From Planctomycetaceae bacterium (GTDB lineage: Bacteria; Planctomycetota; Planctomycetia; Pirellulales; Pirellulaceae): 40,072 bases of DNA. Below are positions 35,016-40,072 of the stretch, piece by piece. Position numbers and translations under genes: made by a program. A model generated the notes under the pieces. The model did no database searches, had not been told where the DNA came from, and saw only the letters and a program-made list of their open reading frames with translations. The stretch covers positions 26,747 to 66,818 of the forward strand of contig JAHEBQ010000034.1 in assembly GCA_024642205.1 (NCBI GenBank), written 5' to 3'. Every line of letters begins with the position of its first letter. Within the stretch, counting starts at the first letter, position 1.

Positions 35016-35243
35016 ATGATTCAACCACCCTCCGAACCGGATGATCGTTTATCTCGATCCCGGAATTACGCCGGAAAGCCGTTCGTTTGGTTGCTTGAAC
35101 GAAAATGGAAAATTGAAAAGCTGCCTGACTTTAGGTTGTTTGCGCTAAATCCTGAAGCAGATGACGCGCCCATCGAACCGATGGGTGCTCAAGCGCAGCG
35201 AAATCGCGAATGTACCCAACCTTCCTTCCCAGGAGAAATCTGA
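35016..35243 (+). CDS. Possible small protein translationally coupled to HtrA
   Basis: A 75-residue ATG frame starts MIQPPSEPDDRLSRSRNY, has a central KPFVWLLERKWKIEKLPDF segment and ends in a stop that overlaps the htrA ATG by one base (TGATG). The htrA ribosome site AGGAGAAA lies within its last codons, the geometry of translational coupling. There is no signal peptide, no known family and only a weak ribosome site of its own. It lies downstream of the sigma-54 promoter. It could be a leader peptide or chance. Confidence 0.4.
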   Translation: MIQPPSEPDDRLSRSRNYAGKPFVWLLERKWKIEKLPDFRLFALNPEADDAPIEPMGAQAQRNRECTQPSFPGEI

Positions 35244-36727
35244 TGAGACATCCAACACGTCAATGGCCTGGCTATTGGGCCTGTCTGGCAACGGCAATTC
35301 TGTTGAGCGGTATTTCCGTAGCGACCGCAAAGGCAGATACCAAATCAAACAAAAAAACAATTACCGATGTCGCCTACGCTGGAAAACCGGCCGCGCCGAT
35401 TTCGGAAGCCGAAGCCCAAGCGGCAATAACGTCGGCCAAGTCGTTGTCGACGGCATTTCGATATGTTTCTGATCGATTGTTGCCAGCGGTGGTGGCAATC
35501 GAGAATCGCCCCGATCTCGAGCAACAGGAGCTGGCAATGCGAATTTCCGGTTCCCGTTCTCGTCCAACCGGTGGTGCGGGATCAGGCGTGATCATCGATG
35601 AGAGCGGCTTGATCCTGACCAACAACCACGTTGTGGCAGGTGGTGGAACCATCGTCGTTCGCTTGTATGACGGTCGTGAGTTTAGGGCGGAACAGGTCCT
35701 TACGGATCCGAGTACCGACATCGCCGTCGTTCGGATCTCGGGCGCTCAACACCTGGTTGCAGCATCGCTGGGCGACAGCAACCATTCATACGTTGGAGAC
35801 TGGGTGATCGCCTTGGGCCAGCCGTTCGGTCTCGAAAGTACCGTAACGGCGGGGATTATCAGTGCCAAAGGTCGCGGAATTGGATTGTCGACCAGTGAAT
35901 ATCACATTCAAACCGATGCCGCGATCAACCCGGGCAACAGTGGCGGACCCATGGTGAACTTGGATGGCCAGGTGATCGGAATTAACACGGCCATCTCTTC
36001 GAGCAGTGGTGGTAGCGACGGAATTGGATTCGCTGTGCCAATCAACCTGGCAAAATGGGTTGCCAACCAGTTGATCGAAAAAGGCTCCGTTCAGCGAGCC
36101 TTCCTCGGAGTTGGAATTCAATCGGTTACGCAGGAACTCGCCGATTACTTTGGCGTCCAACCCAAACAGGGACTCTTGATCACACAGGTCCTTCCTGAGT
36201 CACCCGCTGCCAAAGCTGGTCTGAGGATGGGTGATGTCCTGATTGAGTTTGCCGGCGCAAAACTTTCTTCCACGAACGAATTTCATACATTTGTCGAACA
36301 GGCGGAGGTTGGTCAACGCTATCAACTCGTTGTCAGTCGTAACGGACATCAGGAAAAATTAGCCTTTACCGCTGGTGCGCAACCGGAAACACTGGGCCGA
36401 CCGGCCTCGACGAATCGTCAATCAAGTCAATCTGAACGACCCTCCTCCGGAAAGATTGGTTTGAAAGTTGGTGAGCTCGATTGGGAGATCGCCAAACAAT
36501 TGGGACTCGACTCTTCCCAGGGAATCGTCATTACGGCGATTCAATCAGCCAGCCCAGCCCAACAAGCTGGATTGCAACCTGGAATGGTCATCGTCGAGGC
36601 CAACCGGCAGACCGTGGAATCGCTCGAACAATTTCACTCCGTAATCGAAGATGCGGACCCCAGTGACGGACTACTATTGCTGGTCAAGAGTCCGTTGGGT
36701 TCGAGGTACGTAGTTATCAAGAATTGA
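35243..36727 (+). CDS. HtrA/Deg-family periplasmic serine protease with two PDZ domains
   Basis: The protein is 494 residues from the ATG at 35243, where AGGAG lies 7 bases upstream; an upstream in-frame start is unneeded. Signal peptide residues 8-32 (YWACLATAILLSGISVATAK). The trypsin-like domain has LTNNHVVAG (His129), PSTDIAVVRI (Asp159) and DAAINPGNSGGPM (Ser233), a complete catalytic triad, with the HIQTDAAINPG loop of active HtrA enzymes. PDZ1 spans about 275-370 (LLITQVLPESPAAKAGLRMGD) and PDZ2 about 400-494 (VITAIQSASPAQQAGLQPGM). It degrades misfolded envelope proteins. It is probably induced through the sigma-54 promoter at 34762 by the adjacent two-component pair, and ends at a terminator 22 bases past the stop. 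Confidence 0.96.
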   Translation: MRHPTRQWPGYWACLATAILLSGISVATAKADTKSNKKTITDVAYAGKPAAPISEAEAQAAITSAKSLSTAFRYVSDRLLPAVVAIENRPDLEQQELAMRISGSRSRPTGGAGSGVIIDESGLILTNNHVVAGGGTIVVRLYDGREFRAEQVLTDPSTDIAVVRISGAQHLVAASLGDSNHSYVGDWVIALGQPFGLESTVTAGIISAKGRGIGLSTSEYHIQTDAAINPGNSGGPMVNLDGQVIGINTAISSSSGGSDGIGFAVPINLAKWVANQLIEKGSVQRAFLGVGIQSVTQELADYFGVQPKQGLLITQVLPESPAAKAGLRMGDVLIEFAGAKLSSTNEFHTFVEQAEVGQRYQLVVSRNGHQEKLAFTAGAQPETLGRPASTNRQSSQSERPSSGKIGLKVGELDWEIAKQLGLDSSQGIVITAIQSASPAQQAGLQPGMVIVEANRQTVESLEQFHSVIEDADPSDGLLLLVKSPLGSRYVVIKN

Positions 36728-36748
36728 GTCATTCAGACAACAAGAATT

Positions 36749-36785
36749 GAAAGCCAATGACCTCGCTGGCCATCGGCTTTCTCTT
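36749..36785 (+). terminator. Rho-independent terminator of htrA
   Basis: GAAAGCC (36749-36755) and GGCTTTC (36775-36781) pair, with ATG/CAT pairing inside after one mismatch. TCTT follows. The stem starts 22 bases after the htrA stop. Confidence 0.7.
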
Positions 36786-37161
36786 GAAGATCAACGACAA
36801 CCATGGGAACTGGAGCAACTAGGTTTGATCCAGTGAACAAACTACTTTTTGCAGCGAATGCCTCATGCAAGTTACTTTGTATCTTTTCATGGCCCACGCC
36901 GTGAACCGTCCGGATGGAAGCAGCGTCCAATTTCTATCGTTCGCAGGAGCGTCTTGATTGTTGACCCAGCTATCGCTTTCGTTCATGACTTCAACTGGGC
37001 CTCCGGAATGGATATCCCGCGCAGCGACATTGCCATTAATTTACGGGAAATCCGATCGGAACCGGATGAAAAATCCGCCGCGAACCACTAGGATATTGGT
37101 TCGGTCGCAACGGAAAGAAAAAGCGCCGAGTCAATCGAACAAAATCTACTAGAGGTTAAGA
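36786..37161. other. Intergenic region
   Basis: No gene or RNA recognised. It should contain the promoter of the NTF2-like gene at 37162, but no box pair stands out. Confidence 0.4.
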
Positions 37162-38127
37162 ATGCTTAAGTCACAAACTCACATCGGTTTGACACTGGCT
37201 TCGATGGTCGTTTGCCTGGCGATCGAATCGAGTCCGGTAATCTCTGCAGAAAAACCAGTCGCGACGACCATTCAACAAGGATCCCAGGCGGCAGCCGGCG
37301 CCGATGAAGTTGCAATTCGTGCATCCGCGACTGCGTTCGCCAAATCATTCAACGCGGGTGATGCGAAATCAATCGCCGCCCAATGGACTGAGGACGGCGA
37401 CTATGTAAACGAGCAAGGCCAGCGATACGTTGGGCGGGCCGCGATCCAACAGGAGTACGAGGCATTTTTCTCGCAATACCCGGGAGTTCAGATTCAGATC
37501 AAAGTTGATTCGGTAAAGGTACTTTCGCCCACAACTGCGATTCAGGAAGGCACAACCACGCTCGGCACGGTAGACGCTCCCTCGCCGGTCTCCAGCAGCT
37601 ACTTGGCCATTTATGTGAAACAGAACAACCAGTGGATGATCGCTTCGGCACGTGACGTTCGTGTGGAAATTGCCTCTACGTTCGACAATGTCGCTGACTT
37701 CGAAAAATTCATTGGAAGTTGGAGCTGCGAAAACGGGTCAACACGCGTCGCGACAACGTGCCGATGGATCGCCGACAAAAAATACATTGAGCGAAAGTTC
37801 TCCGTAACCGAGAATGGAGCCGTTACTCAAACCGGCGTGCAAATCATCGGCTGGAATCCTACGGAACAGCAGATCTCATCCTGGTTGTTCGATTCGACAG
37901 GCGGACACGATTTTGCCATTTGGACACCACGCAAAAACGGTTGGGAAACATCGTCGACGGGATACACAACCGATGGCACGCCAACCAGCGCCTCCAACAT
38001 TTTGACGCATGTGGATGACAACTCGATGACTTGGAAGTCAATCCATCGAATGCTGGGAGATCAGCCTCTGGCAGATACCGGAGAACTTGTTCTCAAACGG
38101 GACACGGAGACCCGCCAGGGCCGTTAG
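37162..38127 (+). CDS. Secreted NTF2-like (SnoaL/DUF4440-type) protein with C-terminal beta domain
   Basis: The protein is 321 residues from an ATG with AGAGG 6 bases upstream. The signal peptide runs to about residue 29 (LTLASMVVCLAIESSPVISA). Residues 48-170 form an NTF2-like cone: AFAKSFNAGDAKSIAAQWTE, GDYVNEQGQRYVGRAAIQQE, then strands ending YLAIYVKQNNQWMIASARD. This matches the SgcJ/EcaC-type DUF4440 group of exported proteins. Residues 180-315 are a separate beta domain (KFIGSWSCENGSTRVATTCR, QIIGWNPTEQQISSWLFDS, FAIWTPRKNGWET) resembling DUF1579-like lipocalin folds. It probably binds a small ligand; no catalytic residues could be assigned. The next gene starts 68 bases downstream in the same direction and may share the transcript. 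Confidence 0.85.
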   Translation: MLKSQTHIGLTLASMVVCLAIESSPVISAEKPVATTIQQGSQAAAGADEVAIRASATAFAKSFNAGDAKSIAAQWTEDGDYVNEQGQRYVGRAAIQQEYEAFFSQYPGVQIQIKVDSVKVLSPTTAIQEGTTTLGTVDAPSPVSSSYLAIYVKQNNQWMIASARDVRVEIASTFDNVADFEKFIGSWSCENGSTRVATTCRWIADKKYIERKFSVTENGAVTQTGVQIIGWNPTEQQISSWLFDSTGGHDFAIWTPRKNGWETSSTGYTTDGTPTSASNILTHVDDNSMTWKSIHRMLGDQPLADTGELVLKRDTETRQGR

Positions 38128-38195
38128 TCGGAGTGGCCAAAACCACGAGTGTTGAAACTGAAAAAACATCAAGAACGAATAATTCGGAGAGCGTA

Positions 38196-38669
38196 ATGAT
38201 CAAGCATTTAAGTGTGCTGGCGGTTTTGAGCCTGATATTCCTGGTGACGTCACAAAATGACTGCCAGGGGCAGGGCTTTGGCGGTTACCATGGAGCTGCA
38301 TTAACGGCTCGAAATGTAAATGTCGCAAGGGGAATCAACATTGGAGTCAGGGCCTCGGCCTATCGTCCTGGCGGATATCGCGGTCCTGGATACGGTGCTT
38401 ACGGATATCGCGGTCCTGGATACAGAAACTATGGATATGCGGCTTTTCCCGCCGGCTCATATGTCGATGGTGGAGCCGTGATACTGCCGCCGGCACCTGG
38501 CAAAGGGCCGGTTGGAATCGATTCGATTGGTACCGGAGCTGAAAAAGGAGCGAGCAATTTACGCTCAAGTTCGCAAGCAGCATTGAACCAGTCGCTCGAG
38601 CATGTTCGACTTCCCTCGGATGCAGGGCTACCGGCCAACCGTCCTGCTGAAACCGAGCAGAGAAAATAA
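38196..38669 (+). CDS. Small secreted Gly/Tyr-rich protein
   Basis: The protein is 157 residues from an ATG with GGAGAG 7 bases upstream; the frame is open further upstream into the preceding gene, but this start gives a signal peptide (MIKHLSVLAVLSLIFLVTS). The mature part has a Gly/Tyr/Pro-rich centre (GGYRGPGYGAYGYRGPGYRN) coded by a 30-bp duplication, then PPAPGKGPVGIDSIGTG and a polar helical tail. No family was recognised. The composition resembles small surface or matrix proteins. It is the likely second gene of an operon with the NTF2-like gene. Confidence 0.75.
   Translation: MIKHLSVLAVLSLIFLVTSQNDCQGQGFGGYHGAALTARNVNVARGINIGVRASAYRPGGYRGPGYGAYGYRGPGYRNYGYAAFPAGSYVDGGAVILPPAPGKGPVGIDSIGTGAEKGASNLRSSSQAALNQSLEHVRLPSDAGLPANRPAETEQRK
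38372..38423 (+). repeat. Two direct repeats of 22 bp in 30-bp register
   Basis: CGGATATCGCGGTCCTGGAT plus AC occurs at 38372-38393 and 38402-38423 without a mismatch, inside the Gly/Tyr-rich coding region. Confidence 0.9.
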
Positions 38670-38749
38670 TCACCGGCAATTACTCACGGGCCTGCAGGAA
38701 AAAAGTCCTGAGTTCCAACACACGTCTAAATGCCAGAGGGAGGAACGTG

Positions 38750-38809
38750 ATGAACAAGGAGAAAGTGTCACCGTTTCAGTCGGCTTCTTTGGCTTTCTTA
38801 AGAATTTGA
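38750..38809 (+). other. Micro-ORF with a strong ribosome site
   Basis: GGGAGGAA lies 4 bases before an ATG opening 19 codons (MNKEKVSPFQSASLAFLRI). In the next frame the sequence goes on for 25 codons (DNTAGAEIPAGVAMDNQ...). It could be a truncated or frameshifted small gene or a leader peptide. Confidence 0.25.
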
Positions 38810-39171
38810 TAACACGGCCGGAGCGGAGATTCCTGCAGGCGTGGCGATGGACAATCAACGTCACTTGAAAAATTCTCGTCAATAGCGGTTTATGACTCAG
38901 AATTGAGCCGATGGCAAATGGAACGTGATTAAAACAAGAGACAATTTACGATATTGCGCCTCAAATTCTCAATCGGGATTATAGCTGCCACGAAAACAGA
39001 TACTCATGTAAGGTCATTCTCCGAGGCTTTGAAAATGACGTCACTGGTATAACCCAACTGGCGGGACAGGTTCAAAGGCAACGCTGGTCCAATCAACAAC
39101 TAACCACTGGCAAATATGGATGCGAAGAAACTGACTGCTGTTTGTTAGGCTCTGAATAAAAGTGAGTTGGC
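38810..39171. other. Intergenic region
   Basis: Nothing convincing was seen. TTGTTA near 39141 and the AT-rich TGAATAAAA shortly after may belong to the promoter of the lipoprotein gene. Confidence 0.35.
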
Positions 39172-39954
39172 ATGATCAACCTGTTGATGCTTGTTATCAC
39201 CATGATGTTGCACGGGTGCAGTTCATTTGAATTTAATGACGGTTTCGTTGGTGGTGCATTCACAAAATCGCTAGCGCCATCTCTTATTTGTAAATTTCGC
39301 GAGATTGAACTGCCAGTTGGTTTGCCGTTTCCGCAGGAACCGGACAAGGTCACGTCCGAAATCGAAGCGGGCTTCGAAACAATTGCCCTGACGGAAGGAA
39401 TTGTCGGAGGATTTATCCCACCGCATGTGCGTCTCAAGATCATTTTCTTGCCGGGCTCCGATGGTGTCGAAATTTGGATCAAATCTCAACCGGATCGGAC
39501 GGCAAAGTCCAGGTATCTGAAAGGGACCATCTCCATCGCGGAATTTGATGACTTGAAAGCCACGATTCAAGACAAACAATTATGGAATTTGCCTGTTGAA
39601 TTACCAAGAGGTTCACAAGACATTTACCAGCTCGATACGGGACTAGATATTAGGCTTCAAAAAAGGTCGTGGTCGAACGGTGGACCGGAGGGATGCGTGC
39701 ATGGAAAATCAGAAATCCAGGCGTCGGACGAACAGCGCAAGATTTTTCGCCAGCTCGTGGAATTGATAAAAAGAAAAGCCAACCAGCACGCCAGGACCCA
39801 GGTCGAAGCCAAGTTTTTTGAGTCAGCAGAAAAAAAACTTTCCAGGCCCCCTGACCAAGAACAGCAATCCCCAACAAGGACAATACGTGAAGACAATTCG
39901 GGACACAACATACGGGACAGGCAAACCACAAACCAAGCAATAAAAGAGCACTAA
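39172..39954 (+). CDS. Lipoprotein of unknown function
   Basis: The protein has 260 residues. The N-terminus MINLLMLVITMMLHGCSS is a short lipoprotein signal with lipobox LHGC and lipidated Cys16. The body is a mixed beta protein (LICKFREIELPVGLPFPQEP, VRLKIIFLPGSDGVEIWIKS, DIYQLDTGLDIRLQKRSWSN). It is followed by a charged helix (QRKIFRQLVELIKRKANQHA) and a polar tail that runs into the GGACA-rich right edge. The tail from about residue 225 is low in complexity and may be acquired from the repeat region. No family was recognised. The ribosome site is weak (GTGAG). Confidence 0.7.
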   Translation: MINLLMLVITMMLHGCSSFEFNDGFVGGAFTKSLAPSLICKFREIELPVGLPFPQEPDKVTSEIEAGFETIALTEGIVGGFIPPHVRLKIIFLPGSDGVEIWIKSQPDRTAKSRYLKGTISIAEFDDLKATIQDKQLWNLPVELPRGSQDIYQLDTGLDIRLQKRSWSNGGPEGCVHGKSEIQASDEQRKIFRQLVELIKRKANQHARTQVEAKFFESAEKKLSRPPDQEQQSPTRTIREDNSGHNIRDRQTTNQAIKEH

Positions 39955-40043
39955 AAGGACAGGCAATTTGAACCCTGGGGAAAGTAAAATCGGACAAAAG
40001 AGGAGAGCCAGTTCTTACGAGCCAAGAGAGAGTTAAGAGGACA
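39878..40043 (+). repeat. Cluster of GGACA motifs at the right edge
   Basis: GGACA starts at 39878, 39901, 39915, 39957, 39992 and 40039, and GGACAGGCAA is complete at 39915-39924 and 39957-39966. Spacing is irregular, so it is not a tandem array. The cluster starts within the end of the lipoprotein gene and continues to the edge, where a T-rich tract follows. Confidence 0.5.
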
Positions 40044-40072
40044 GTCGTTTTTTCTTTGGTTTTGTTTGGTTG

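Noticed and set aside
1..40072. CRISPR arrays, tRNA, rRNA, riboswitches, prophage genes
   Set aside because: No regularly spaced repeats, cloverleaf-type sequences, conserved rRNA blocks or phage structural motifs were seen by reading; a covariance-model scan was not possible.

Overview
The window looks like chromosome of a member of the Planctomycetota, probably near the Pirellulaceae. The basis is gene content: a DUF1559 protein with a type IV prepilin-like leader, an SLA1-homology (SHD1) secreted protein, a secreted BNR/Asp-box protein, many exported proteins of unknown function, NtrC-type response regulators, moderate GC, mostly monocistronic genes and long intergenic stretches. No rRNA, tRNA, CRISPR array, complete insertion sequence or prophage was seen.

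Layout. 1-5.2 kb: the N-terminal part of an M1-type metallopeptidase running off the left edge, a small stand-alone cysteine-protease-fold protein with its own promoter, a secreted SGNH/sialate-O-acetylesterase-like esterase, and a convergent DUF1559 protein. 5.5-8.4 kb: a translationally coupled histidine kinase and sigma-54-type response regulator. 8.7-13.3 kb: an exported peroxiredoxin read through an in-frame TGA (selenocysteine candidate), a secreted amidohydrolase and a 757-residue BNR-repeat protein. 13.8-21.8 kb: class I DNA photolyase, two unknown exported or membrane proteins, a zinc alcohol dehydrogenase, an SHD1 protein and a Pro/Cys-rich secreted protein. 22-28 kb: a gene-poor tract with a small Tyr/Pro-rich secreted protein, the remnant of a Ser/Thr protein kinase gene, a secreted alpha/beta-hydrolase, decayed reading frames and a membrane protein. 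28-30.7 kb: a KAS III-type ketoacyl synthase followed by a FadL-type outer-membrane protein. 31.5-36.7 kb: a sigma-54-type response regulator, a convergent histidine kinase, and an HtrA protease preceded by a well-matched -24/-12 promoter. 37-40 kb: an NTF2-like secreted protein, a Gly/Tyr-rich secreted protein, a lipoprotein and a right edge rich in GGACA motifs.

How the parts work together. The strongest functional unit is the 31.5-36.7 kb block. A membrane kinase and a sigma-54 activator lie next to htrA, whose upstream region carries a sigma-54 promoter and a distal inverted repeat. I read this as an envelope-stress circuit analogous in logic, not in homology, to CpxAR-DegP. The most distinctive single gene is the peroxiredoxin at 8676-9299. 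Its peroxidatic cysteine codon is TGA, and a hairpin that fits the bacterial SECIS geometry follows it. Standard gene calling would split it into two pieces. Functions are assigned by motif reading only; no database search was run.
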